Shown: positions 40,923 through 49,268 of the stretch, one piece after another
How the letters are laid out: each line of letters opens with the position of its first letter
Position numbering within the stretch: position 1 is the first letter of the stretch
Source: Hymenobacter duratus
GTDB taxonomy: Bacteria > Bacteroidota > Bacteroidia > Cytophagales > Hymenobacteraceae
Length of the DNA stretch: 64,000 bases
Assembly (NCBI RefSeq): GCF_014698995.1
Contig: NZ_JACWZZ010000002.1
Coordinates: forward strand, 1,219,425-1,283,424
Direction: 5' to 3'
Notes under the pieces: model-generated
What the model was told of the DNA's origin: nothing
What the model saw: only the letters and a program-made list of their open reading frames with translations
Databases searched by the model: none
Program-made: the position numbers and the translations under genes

Positions 40923-41759
40923 TCAAAGCTTCACGGGGCCTTGGTTGTTTGCAGGCAACCCTTCGTGCTGCTGCTGAATACTGTCAGTCAGAAGATTATA
41001 TATTTCCAACCACTGTGTATGCCCGGCCAGCGCGGCCCGGTGCCGGTTGAGAGTAGGCGTATCGTGGCGGGCGGCCGGGCCGGTCTGCACCGCGAAAGGG
41101 GGATAGGCCAGGGCTTTTTCTACGGTTTCCTGCAGCAGTGGTCCCAGTAGCGCCAGTGGCAGCGCCTGCTGCTGCAGCAGCGCGTGGCTGATACCGAGTA
41201 GATGATTGGTGAAGTTGCAGGCAAATACGGCCGCTATATGAATGGACTGACGCTGGGGCGTGCCGACTCGCTGCACGCTGCGGCTCAGGGTAGCGCCCAG
41301 GGCCAGCAGAAGCGCCTCTGCGGCCGGTTCGGTGGCTTCTATACATAGTGGCACCGTCTGCCAGTCTACGTCCCGCCCCTGGCTGAATGTCTGCAACGGG
41401 TAGAATACACCCCCACGCACTTCCGGGCAACCCGAAAACACGCTCAAAGGAACCGTACCGGAAGTATGCGCGACCAAGGCATTGGCCGGAAAGTGTGCCT
41501 GCGCAAGCAAAACCGGAATGGCAGCGTCGGGCACGGCCAGCAGGTAGACATCAGCCGCGGGCAGGCTGGCCATATCGAGGGAAGACAGCACTTGCGCGCC
41601 GGGCAGCAGGGCAGCCAGCGCTTCAGCCGATGCCATAGTGCGGCTCCAGATATGCACCACTTGGTGCCCGGCCTGAACCAAGGCTGGCCCAAGCTGACTG
41701 GCAACCCGACCGGCTCCCAGCAGAACCACGCGCAACGAAGAGGTAAGGGACGGTGTCAT
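40923..41759 (-). CDS. Rossmann-fold and DUF2520 domain protein
   Basis: 278 residues. N-terminal NAD(P)-binding Rossmann domain with VVLLGAGRVASQLGPAL and VHIWSRT, then VAHTSGTVPL. A C-terminal helical DUF2520 domain has RQSIHIAAVFACNFTNHLLGISHALL and a final ALAGH...EIYNLLTDSI. It resembles 6-phosphogluconate dehydrogenase or ketopantoate reductase-like enzymes, but the substrate is unknown. In Bacteroidota it usually sits next to the KdsC-like phosphatase, as here with two Fe-S genes in between. Divergent from the T9SS cargo gene. Confidence 0.88.
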   Translation of the reverse strand: MTPSLTSSLRVVLLGAGRVASQLGPALVQAGHQVVHIWSRTMASAEALAALLPGAQVLSSLDMASLPAADVYLLAVPDAAIPVLLAQAHFPANALVAHTSGTVPLSVFSGCPEVRGGVFYPLQTFSQGRDVDWQTVPLCIEATEPAAEALLLALGATLSRSVQRVGTPQRQSIHIAAVFACNFTNHLLGISHALLQQQALPLALLGPLLQETVEKALAYPPFAVQTGPAARHDTPTLNRHRAALAGHTQWLEIYNLLTDSIQQQHEGLPANNQGPVKL

Positions 41760-41950
41760 TGGCAGAACTCAGAAATCAGAAGCAGCAAAGTAACCGGCCA
41801 CAACTAGTTTTGACGCCATGTTGCGGGCAGTTCTCAGAGAAATTGAACAACTTGTGTCCGGTAAAACCCCGTCAAAACATTGCAGGGGCCGAATATTTGC
41901 CATTTTCCACCCATAAACTCCATTCATTTTCAACAACTTTACCCTTTCCG

Positions 41951-43834
41951 ATGAAAAATTCTTACACTGCCCCCTGGCGTAAGCTGGCGCTGACGGCCCT
42001 GCTGGGCCTTGGCTCTACAGGTGCCTTCGCTCAGGCCCTTAACTACACGGCGGCCAACGCCCGAAACCTGGCCGGCACGTACACCGACCTCGGTACCAGT
42101 GGCTCGGTTATCACCACGGCTAACACGGATGCAGCCAACTCGGCGGCTACTCCCATCGGCTTCAGCTTTACCTTCAACGGGACGGCCTTCACGGAATTCA
42201 CGCTGAATACCAACGGCCTCATCAAGCTGGGTAACACGCCTGTTTCTGACCCGACTGTTACGAACTACGTAGCAGCCACCGACCTGAACATTGTGGCCCC
42301 AGCCGGCGGCATTGACCTGGTTGGCGCAGCTAACCAAACTACTTCGCCTACGGAATACCGTGTGTTTACAAGCGGCACCGCTGGTAGCCGGGTTTGCACC
42401 ATTCAGTTTGAGAACGTAGCTGATAAGCCGGTAGCGGGTGCTTCGCAGTTCGCAACCATGCAGTTCCAGATTAAGCTCTACGAAACCAGCAATACAATTG
42501 AGTTTGTATACGGTGCTTGGACGGCCGGCACGGCCACGCCAATTGGCCTGGGCTTCCTGGTAGGTCTGAAAGGTTCCAGCTCGGCTTTCGCCGACCGTCT
42601 GTTTGCCCAGAAGGCATCGAGCGCCACAGCTTGGACGACAACTGTATTTGCGCAAGAGTCGGGCGGACTGATTCCCTCCCACTTCGTGCGGAACACGTTC
42701 CTGCCTGATGCTGGCCGCACGTACCGCTTCACGTCGCCTACTTGCCTAGCACCTACTGGCGTAACCTTCACCAACACGACTACGACCGGTACGACTGTCA
42801 ACTTTACGGCTCCTACCAACGGTACTGGTTACACGATTATTTACGGCGCGCCTGGTTTTAACCCTGCTTCGGCCGGCACGACCGTTACTACCCCATCTTC
42901 GCCCTACACATTCACTGGTCTGACGGCTTCAACCTCTTACCAGCTTTACATCCGTGCTAACTGCGGTGCGACTGACCAAAGCTCGTTAGCTGGTCCGTTC
43001 ACTTTCTCGACGACTTGCACGGCTCCTATCATCAATACGTTCCCGTACACCGAGAACTTTGATGGTGTACCTACCGGCACGCTGCCTTGCGGCTTCACGG
43101 TTGCTAATACCAACGGTGACTCCGTTACATGGCGCAACCGCGCTACCGTTCCGGGTGCTACCGGCCCGATTGTAATTTCCGCGTCGTCGCCTAACGCCAT
43201 GACCTATTATTACAATGAGGATGCTACCACTGCTGCAAACGACTGGTTCTTCACGCCAGCGCTGTTCCTGCGTCAGGGTGGTACCTACAAGCTGTCCTTC
43301 CAATACCGCAACTCAGGCGCTAACTTCCCTGAGAGCATGGAAGTGAAGTACGGCAACGCGGCTACGGTAGCCGGCCAGACCACTACCCTGTGGACGAACC
43401 GAGCCATTGCTACTACTGCCTTCACCACGGCCAACGAAACCAGCACTCCGGCTGTAGCTAACATTACCCCTGCTACCACGGGCAACTACTACATTGGCTT
43501 CCATGTCAACAGCCCCGCTGACCAGTTCTTCCTGGCAATCGACAATCTGAGCATTGCCGGTATCCTGGGTACTTCTTCGGCACTGAACAAAGCCGTTTCG
43601 ATGTTCCCGAACCCTTCTACGGGTATGGTAACGCTGGACGTGCGCGGTGCCAACGCCAAGAACAACCTGCAGGTAAGCGTAATGAACATGCTGGGCCAGA
43701 CCGTACACACGGCTTCGCTGAAGGATAACTTCGAGAACCAGCTCAACCTCTCGAGCCTGGCCAACGGTGTGTACCTGCTGAAGGTGCAGACCGGCTCGGA
43801 CTTCACGACCCGTCAGCTCACCATCGCCAAGTAA
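41951..43834 (+). CDS. T9SS-secreted multidomain protein with sorting domain
   Basis: 627 residues from the ATG at 41951 (MKNSYTAPWRKLALTALLGLGSTGAFAQ signal peptide). In order: an N-terminal beta domain (about 25-265), a fibronectin type III module (CLAPTGVTFTNTTTTGTTV ... STSYQLYIRANC), a choice-of-anchor/MAM-like jelly roll (PYTENFDGVPTGTLPCGFT ... DWFFTPALFLRQGG), and a T9SS type A sorting domain (MFPNPSTGMVTLDV ... SSLANGVYLLKVQTG). It would be exported by T9SS and anchored or released after PorU processing. Adhesion is a reasonable guess; no enzyme motif. The gene uses Thr/Ala-rich, slightly less GC-rich codons than its neighbours. It has a strong terminator. Confidence 0.88.
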   Translation: MKNSYTAPWRKLALTALLGLGSTGAFAQALNYTAANARNLAGTYTDLGTSGSVITTANTDAANSAATPIGFSFTFNGTAFTEFTLNTNGLIKLGNTPVSDPTVTNYVAATDLNIVAPAGGIDLVGAANQTTSPTEYRVFTSGTAGSRVCTIQFENVADKPVAGASQFATMQFQIKLYETSNTIEFVYGAWTAGTATPIGLGFLVGLKGSSSAFADRLFAQKASSATAWTTTVFAQESGGLIPSHFVRNTFLPDAGRTYRFTSPTCLAPTGVTFTNTTTTGTTVNFTAPTNGTGYTIIYGAPGFNPASAGTTVTTPSSPYTFTGLTASTSYQLYIRANCGATDQSSLAGPFTFSTTCTAPIINTFPYTENFDGVPTGTLPCGFTVANTNGDSVTWRNRATVPGATGPIVISASSPNAMTYYYNEDATTAANDWFFTPALFLRQGGTYKLSFQYRNSGANFPESMEVKYGNAATVAGQTTTLWTNRAIATTAFTTANETSTPAVANITPATTGNYYIGFHVNSPADQFFLAIDNLSIAGILGTSSALNKAVSMFPNPSTGMVTLDVRGANAKNNLQVSVMNMLGQTVHTASLKDNFENQLNLSSLANGVYLLKVQTGSDFTTRQLTIAK

Positions 43835-43853
43835 GTTTTCTTACTTCGCAACA

Positions 43854-43886
43854 AAAAAAGGGCAGCCAGTGTGGCTGCCCTTTTTT
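43854..43886 (+). terminator. Terminator of the T9SS cargo gene
   Basis: Perfect 14-bp stem, AAAAAAGGGCAGCC (43854-43867) with GGCTGCCCTTTTTT (43873-43886), 5-nt loop. Confidence 0.88.
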
Positions 43887-44133
43887 CGTGCTACAGTTCG
43901 TTGGGTGGGCTTCTGTTTTGCTATCAGCACATGGTAGCCGGCTTACGTTGGTAGTCCCTTATTATCATTTCAAACCACCGTGAAACTCACTGGATAACCA
44001 GCAGGTAAGGGAACTACGCGTCGTCAGGGCACTATACAAACTGTTGCGCCAGTACTGCTAGTTCTGCTTCAAAGAAGATCCGTATATCTGTTGTATGCGC
44101 CTACAGGCAGCGGCACTATCGGGAAAGCAAGCC
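43887..44133. other. Gene-free stretch between convergent genes
   Basis: About 250 nt between two terminators. No open frame of coding character, RNA gene or repeat recognised. Confidence 0.5.
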
Positions 44134-44179
44134 TAGTAAAAAAGCCTATTTCTGCTAGCAGAAATAGGCTTTTTTACTA
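44134..44179. terminator. 46-nt perfect palindrome, terminator of ccmF
   Basis: TAGTAAAAAAGCCTATTTCTG and its exact complement meet at a central CTAG with no loop (23-nt arms). T-runs on both strands. It lies 26 nt past the ccmF stop. Confidence 0.82.
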
Positions 44180-44204
44180 TCACTCGTTCGTAAGGAAGCA
44201 GTGA

Positions 44205-46799
44205 TTATGCTACCGGCTCGGGGTGTACTTGGGTGGCAGTACGGCTACGCTGCGGCGCAGCAGCCGGCACAGCAGCTTCTTTGCGGCTGCCTTTGCGCAG
44301 GGCCAGCCCGAAGCCAACCGCCATCAGCAGCGTGCCACTCCAGAGCAAATTGATAAAGGGCTTCTCCACGGCTTTCAGGATGATATAATCCTTCTGCGTG
44401 GTGCTGATGCCGAACGTAAACTTGCCGACCGTTGGATCTACGGAGTTGAGCGAGATGCGCAGGCCAAGGTCTTCGATTTCGTCGGGGACGCGACCTATCA
44501 TCTTGTTGCGCACTACAAACACGGGATGCACATGGTACTGCTTCTTCTCCCCGAATACCAGCATATCCGCCTGAATAGCCAGGTCACCTTTGGCAAGGCC
44601 GAGGCCGGCGGTTTCCTTAGCAGGCTCCACGCCCCGGAACACGGCAAAATAATCATTGAGAAAAATGGTATCCCCAACCGACAGTTGGCTTTCCTTCACC
44701 TCACTCCAGTCTTTCTCCTTAGTGGGGTCAGGCACGGAGCTGATGTGAGAATAGATGTCGTGGTCGAGGAATTTCTTGATGTCGGGTGAAGCCAGCAGGC
44801 CACCCATTTCCTCGTTTACCTGCGCCCGTGGGTACAGAGTGAAGGCGTTGCCGGTTTCACGGTCCTTGTACTCGACGCGGTAATAGGTGTTTTCGGGCAG
44901 AATTTCGACAGTGTCGCCGGCTTTGTAGTACACCTTTTCTTCGCGCTTGATTTCGGCCCGGGCCAGCGCCTTGTACTCATCGGCCGTGCGGAAGAGCAGG
45001 TCCTTGTTGACGTAGCCGGGCACGCCGGGCACATCAAAATACTGGCCGGTATAGCTCACATCGTACTGGCCCATGGGCGTCGCGTCGTTGCGCCACAGCA
45101 GCACGTTGTCGCGGTTCAGGTCTTCCGGAAACTCTTTCGAGTACACCAGGCCCGATACGTTCTTAGAAATAATGTTGGAGTAGCCGGCCGAGCCCAGGAT
45201 ACCCAGCAGCATCAGCGCAATACCCAAGTGCGCCACCGCGCCACCCGACAGCTTCACGCGGCGCAGAATCAGTTGCGAAATGGTACTGATGTTCGCCAGT
45301 ACGCCGAACAGCGCCGCTGTCAGCAGCACAATGTAAGTAGGCTGAATTTCGAGGTCGTTGTAGCGGAGGAGCAGAATAACCAGCGCCGCGCCCAGCAGCG
45401 TCAGCACGGTAGGCGTGCCCAGCGCATTGGTCAGCGTAGACTTGTCGTTGCGCTGCCACCACATCAGCTGGGCCAAGCCCGACAGCAGCGCAACGCCCAC
45501 GCCCATCCAGAGCTGGATTTTGGTGAAGTGCGCAATCTGGTCGGCGGGCAGGGCCATGTTGGATTTGATGCCGATGAAGCCCAGAAACGCATTGTAGACC
45601 GGAATGCTGGTCGTCACGAGCACCTGGAAAGCGCCCAGGCACAGCACCGTAGCACCCACAAACACCCACAACTCAGGATTGTAGGTGGTCAGCTCCTTCT
45701 CTGATATCGGAATAGATTTCCAGCGGTATACGAGCAGAGCAATGGCCAGCACCACGAAAGCGCCAAGGTAAATCATGAGCTGCCCGGATAGACCCAGGTC
45801 GGTGAAGGAGTGCACGGAAGCATTACCCAGCACGCCAGAACGGGTCAGGAAGGTAGCGTAGAGAATCAGCAGAAAAGTGGTGATTACCAGCACAAACCCA
45901 GTACGCAGCGCCGTACGGCGCTGCTGCCACAGCACCAGCGCATGGATACCGGCCACCAGCACCAGCCACGGAATGTACACGGCATTTTCTACCGGGTCCC
46001 AGTTCCAGTAGCCGCCGAAGTTCAGCGTTTCATAGGCCCAGTAAGCGCCCATCATGATGCCTACTCCCAGCACCAGACCGCCCCACAGGCTCCAGCGCAG
46101 CGCGGGCTTCACCCACTTGCTGAACTCGCCTTTCCAGAGGCCAGCAATGGCAAACGCAAACGGCACCAGCGTGAGGGCAAAACCCAGGAACAGCGTGGGC
46201 GGGTGAATCACCATCCAGTAGTTCTGGAGCAGTGCGTTCAGGCCCGTGCCATCCGTAGGCACGAAATCGGGGTTCATCTTGAACACCGGCAGATCCACGA
46301 GGAAGTCGCGAAGCAGAATAAACGGCGACGAACCGATTTTCACGCCTCCGAATACTACGCCCAGAATCATGGACGTCAGGAAAAGCTGTACGCCGGCAAA
46401 AATGGCCATTACCGGAGCTTCCCAAAGCTTGTTCCAGCGCATGATGGCCAGACCCAGCACTACATGCCAGAAAATCCAGAGCAAGAAGCTGCCCTCCTGC
46501 CCTTCCCAGAAGCAGGAAATCATGTAGTACACCGGCAGGTGGTTGCTGGAGTGGCTCCAGGCATAGTAGTACTCGTAGCGGTGCCCGTGGATGATGCCGA
46601 ACAGACACACAATGACGCTCAGCACCGCCACGCCATGCAGCAGAAACGCGCCGCGGCCCAGCCGCAGCCACGCAGCATCCGCCTGGCCCAGAGGCTGGTT
46701 GCGGGCGGCCATATAGTAGGAATACGCCGCCACGGTGGCCGCCACGAAAGCCACAATTACGCTTAGGTGCCCGGCGTCGCCGATGAAAGTGTTGAGCAT
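44205..46799 (-). CDS. ccmF: Cytochrome c heme lyase subunit CcmF
   Basis: 864 residues, longer than the E. coli protein (647) and typical of Bacteroidota forms. About 13 membrane helices. The heme-handling WWD domain reads GGYWNWDPVENAVYIPW (about residue 245-261), with His residues in HRYEYYY and VIHPPTLFLGF flanking it. A large periplasmic domain (about 590-800) precedes a last helix. It transfers heme from CcmE to the CxxCH motifs of apocytochromes. Last gene of the ccmB-C-D-E-F cluster. The spacer to ccmE holds a 27-bp inverted repeat. Ends in a basic Ala-rich tail. Confidence 0.95.
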   Translation of the reverse strand: MLNTFIGDAGHLSVIVAFVAATVAAYSYYMAARNQPLGQADAAWLRLGRGAFLLHGVAVLSVIVCLFGIIHGHRYEYYYAWSHSSNHLPVYYMISCFWEGQEGSFLLWIFWHVVLGLAIMRWNKLWEAPVMAIFAGVQLFLTSMILGVVFGGVKIGSSPFILLRDFLVDLPVFKMNPDFVPTDGTGLNALLQNYWMVIHPPTLFLGFALTLVPFAFAIAGLWKGEFSKWVKPALRWSLWGGLVLGVGIMMGAYWAYETLNFGGYWNWDPVENAVYIPWLVLVAGIHALVLWQQRRTALRTGFVLVITTFLLILYATFLTRSGVLGNASVHSFTDLGLSGQLMIYLGAFVVLAIALLVYRWKSIPISEKELTTYNPELWVFVGATVLCLGAFQVLVTTSIPVYNAFLGFIGIKSNMALPADQIAHFTKIQLWMGVGVALLSGLAQLMWWQRNDKSTLTNALGTPTVLTLLGAALVILLLRYNDLEIQPTYIVLLTAALFGVLANISTISQLILRRVKLSGGAVAHLGIALMLLGILGSAGYSNIISKNVSGLVYSKEFPEDLNRDNVLLWRNDATPMGQYDVSYTGQYFDVPGVPGYVNKDLLFRTADEYKALARAEIKREEKVYYKAGDTVEILPENTYYRVEYKDRETGNAFTLYPRAQVNEEMGGLLASPDIKKFLDHDIYSHISSVPDPTKEKDWSEVKESQLSVGDTIFLNDYFAVFRGVEPAKETAGLGLAKGDLAIQADMLVFGEKKQYHVHPVFVVRNKMIGRVPDEIEDLGLRISLNSVDPTVGKFTFGISTTQKDYIILKAVEKPFINLLWSGTLLMAVGFGLALRKGSRKEAAVPAAAPQRSRTATQVHPEPVA

Positions 46800-46817
46800 T
46801 TCTTTTAAGTGCTAACT

Positions 46818-46912
46818 GTCATGCTGAGCTTGCCGAAGCATCTCGCCTGCAGTGGTAATCAATTACTCTGGCGACGTCAGCGGGAGAGATGCTTCGGCAA
46901 GCTCAGCATGAC
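46818..46912. repeat. 27-bp perfect inverted repeat between ccmE and ccmF
   Basis: Arms 46818-46844 and 46886-46912 (GTCATGCTGAGCTTGCCGAAG ...), loop 41 nt, no T-run. Member of the same GTCATGC-type repeat group as 22204. Confidence 0.8.
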
Positions 46913-46925
46913 GCGCTATTCCCTT

Positions 46926-47354
46926 CTAGTTCACAGCCGCCGTAGCCCCTTTGATGTCCTTCTCTACATATTTAGAAGGGCACTTGAGCAGAATTTTGTC
47001 GGCCACGAAGATGTCCTTGCGCATGGCTCCCGTAATCACCACCTGTTCCGATTTGTCGAAATCCTGCGGCTTGGGATTGAAGTAGATGACGCGCTGGGCA
47101 ATGCGGTTGGTATCAACCAGCGTGAAGGCAAAGTAGTTGGGGTCGAGTACGGGGTTATACTCCAGGCCCAGGATGTTTTTCTGCCCGTCGCGGGGCAGAC
47201 GGCCCACTACGTGCACTTTGGTAAGGTTGCCTTCAGCAGCCCGCTCGCGGGCTTCCTTGAAGGAAACGTACACGCTGGCGTCGCCGGCGGCGCTCATGAT
47301 GATGCCAATGGCAACCGCAATAACAGCAATGGCAAGAATGTGTGCTTTTTTCAT
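46926..47354 (-). CDS. ccmE: Cytochrome c maturation heme chaperone CcmE, CxxxY type
   Basis: 142 residues. One N-terminal membrane anchor (HILAIAVIAVAIGIIMSAAG) and an OB-fold periplasmic domain with VHVVGRLP and FTLVDTN. The heme-attachment motif HxxxY of most proteobacterial CcmE is replaced by CPSKY (Cys125, Tyr129), the C-type variant known from some archaea and sulfate reducers. Heme would thus be held through a Cys rather than a His. It receives heme from CcmC and gives it to CcmF. Start ATG at 47354. The 123 nt to the ccmD-like gene show no separate promoter box. Confidence 0.92.
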   Translation of the reverse strand: MKKAHILAIAVIAVAIGIIMSAAGDASVYVSFKEARERAAEGNLTKVHVVGRLPRDGQKNILGLEYNPVLDPNYFAFTLVDTNRIAQRVIYFNPKPQDFDKSEQVVITGAMRKDIFVADKILLKCPSKYVEKDIKGATAAVN

Positions 47355-47477
47355 GGGTGTGCAACAGGTGGCCTTAGTGGGCAGGGCAGTCAGAACAACA
47401 GAAACGCGCGGAAAAATCCGAAGAATGCGAGAAGAAGGGGATGATTTATATCAGCTTCAATTTCTGCGGCCAAGCCG

Positions 47478-47723
47478 CTAATCTTTCAGCTCCCGCTCTA
47501 GGCGGCTTACCTTCTTATCCAAAGAAACCAGCAGCGCCAAAAGCCCCGCCAGCACCACCGAAATGACAGCCACTACCACGTAGATTTTGCCGTCGGCCCG
47601 GAAGGCATCGGCCATTTCGGGCGAGTCGTCGGCGGTAGATTGAGCGGCGGCGTGCAGCAGGGGCAGCACCAGCGCCAGCAGAAGCAGAAATGCCCGGCGG
47701 AGGTTAGGCAAGCTGTTTTTCAT
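47478..47723 (-). CDS. ccmD: CcmD-like small membrane protein
   Basis: 81 residues: a signal-like N-terminal segment, a short acidic loop (STADDSPEMADAFRADGK), one membrane helix (IYVVVAVISVVLAGLLALLVSLDKKVSRLERELKD) and a charged C-terminal helix. This is the Bacteroidota CcmD pattern; the E. coli protein, required for release of holo-CcmE from CcmAB, is shorter. The start overlaps the ccmC stop by 20 nt. Confidence 0.8.
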   Translation of the reverse strand: MKNSLPNLRRAFLLLLALVLPLLHAAAQSTADDSPEMADAFRADGKIYVVVAVISVVLAGLLALLVSLDKKVSRLERELKD

Positions 47724-48375
47724 ACACTTTGAGTTTGAGCAGAGAAATGCGGCTGGCTACCTGAGCCAGCCAGAACGCCAGTAGCGTCCAGCCAATAACG
47801 GCCGGATAGAATACCGCCCGCATGGCATCATCAAGGTCGTATTTGGCGAAGGCCGGGTTGCCGCCTGCGCCAGGATGCAACGAATCGGTGAGGCGCGGCA
47901 GAATATAGAACAACGGCATAGCCGTGGCGAAAGCGAAGATGTTGTAGATGGCCGAAATGCGAGCCCGCTGCTGCTCATCGGTGAAGGAGGAGCGCAACAC
48001 CAGGTAGGCCCCATAAATCAGCATAGCAATGGCCGCACCGTTGAGCTTGGGGTCGTTGGTCCACCAGGTGCCCCAGGTATAACGGGCCCAGATGCTGCCC
48101 GTCGCCAGCCCTACCACGCCCATCAGAATCCCGATTCGGGCCGACTCATAGGACTGAATATCCAGCTCCGGCGTAGGGTTGCGCAGGTAGCGGATAGAGT
48201 AATACACCGAGGCAATCAGGATGAAGGTCATCCCAAACCACATCGGCACATGGAAGTACAGGTTGCGGATGGTTTCGTTGAGAATAGCCAGCCGCGGCAC
48301 TGGCACCAGCAGCCCAGCTACTCCTGTATAGAGCAGCAGTACTACCGTCAGCGCCTTCCACCAGTTTTTCTTCAT
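47704..48375 (-). CDS. ccmC: Heme exporter / maturation protein CcmC
   Basis: 223 residues, six membrane helices. WWD domain as TWGTWWTNDPKLNG between helices 3 and 4, with conserved His in LYFHVPMWF and a second in DSLHPG. It presents heme to CcmE. Located 95 nt downstream of ccmB and overlapping the ccmD-like gene by 20 nt. Length close to the E. coli protein (245). Confidence 0.95.
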   Translation of the reverse strand: MKKNWWKALTVVLLLYTGVAGLLVPVPRLAILNETIRNLYFHVPMWFGMTFILIASVYYSIRYLRNPTPELDIQSYESARIGILMGVVGLATGSIWARYTWGTWWTNDPKLNGAAIAMLIYGAYLVLRSSFTDEQQRARISAIYNIFAFATAMPLFYILPRLTDSLHPGAGGNPAFAKYDLDDAMRAVFYPAVIGWTLLAFWLAQVASRISLLKLKVYEKQLA

Positions 48376-48470
48376 ATGCTAGGGTATCAACTTAGGAGTT
48401 AGGGCTTTGTTGGCCGCCGACGGCTGTTTTGGAAGTCGAAAACTGAAAACCGAATGAGTACAGCCAACAA

Positions 48471-49112
48471 TTAGCTTCGCCACAGAAAAGGAAACAACAG
48501 GTACGATACCGCCGCCACAATCATGTTGAGGGCTACAAGCGTGAGCAAGGAGCTTTGACTGGCTTCAAACTCTAGCCCATCCAGCGCATTCTTGGAGACT
48601 TTGATAAGCAGCAGCAGCATCGGAATCATGAGCGGAAAGCCCAGCACGGCCATCAGCGTGTTGCTGTTGGTGGCTTTGGCCGCAATACCCGATACCAGCG
48701 TGAGCGTGGAAGCAAAGCCCAGCGCCCCTAGCGCCACATTGCCCACAAACAGCGGCACATTCTGCACGGGGTTGCCCAGAATAAGCAGATACAGGCCCAG
48801 CCCGGCCAGTGCAAGGCCCAGCAGCAACAGCGCGTTGTAGGCTATTTTGGCCAGAATCACGGCCTGAGGCCGAACCAGAGTGTAGTAATACAGCATCCGG
48901 CCGCGGCTTTCCTGCAAAAACCCTTTGGCCACGGCATTCACCGCCGAGAAGAGCAGTATGATCCAGAATAACGCGTTCCAGGCCGGTGCGGGCGGGATGC
49001 CGCCGCGCAATGAAAAGCTCAGGTAGCACACGAATACCGTGCTGCCCACGTAGAGCAGCATGCCGTTGAGAGCCGCGCGCTGCCGCCATTCTAGGCGGAA
49101 GTCTTTGAGCAT
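48471..49112 (-). CDS. ccmB: Heme ABC transporter permease CcmB
   Basis: 213 residues from the ATG at 49112 (MLKDFRLEWRQRAALNGMLL). An ORF to 49214 adds a hydrophobic leader that is out of family. Six membrane helices. Conserved ccmB features: EWRQRAALNG start, ESRGRMLYYY and IPMLLLLIKVSKNAL. It works with the CcmA ATPase to release heme-loaded CcmE; no ccmA gene is adjacent. The gene directly upstream is a T9SS cargo protein ended by its own terminator, so ccmB should carry the cluster's promoter (not identified). Confidence 0.92.
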   Translation of the reverse strand: MLKDFRLEWRQRAALNGMLLYVGSTVFVCYLSFSLRGGIPPAPAWNALFWIILLFSAVNAVAKGFLQESRGRMLYYYTLVRPQAVILAKIAYNALLLLGLALAGLGLYLLILGNPVQNVPLFVGNVALGALGFASTLTLVSGIAAKATNSNTLMAVLGFPLMIPMLLLLIKVSKNALDGLEFEASQSSLLTLVALNMIVAAVSYLLFPFLWRS

Positions 49113-49213
49113 CAATGTCCAAATCTCACAAAGGAGCAACACGGCAACAGGGCTGGTGAACAGGACCGCAAAGATACAACCCAACTCCCGGATTAGCAGG
49201 CCTCCGCCAAACA

Positions 49214-49248
49214 CAAAGCGCCACGACCTGTCAGGCCGTGGCGCTTTG
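49214..49248 (-). terminator. Terminator of the beta-helix cargo gene
   Basis: Stem CAAAGCGCCACG (49214-49225) with CGTGGCGCTTTG (49237-49248), and an inner CCTG/CAGG. It separates the T9SS cargo gene from ccmB. The T-run is short on the minus strand. Confidence 0.75.
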
Positions 49249-49268
49249 CGTCTGAACAGTGCGTATGG

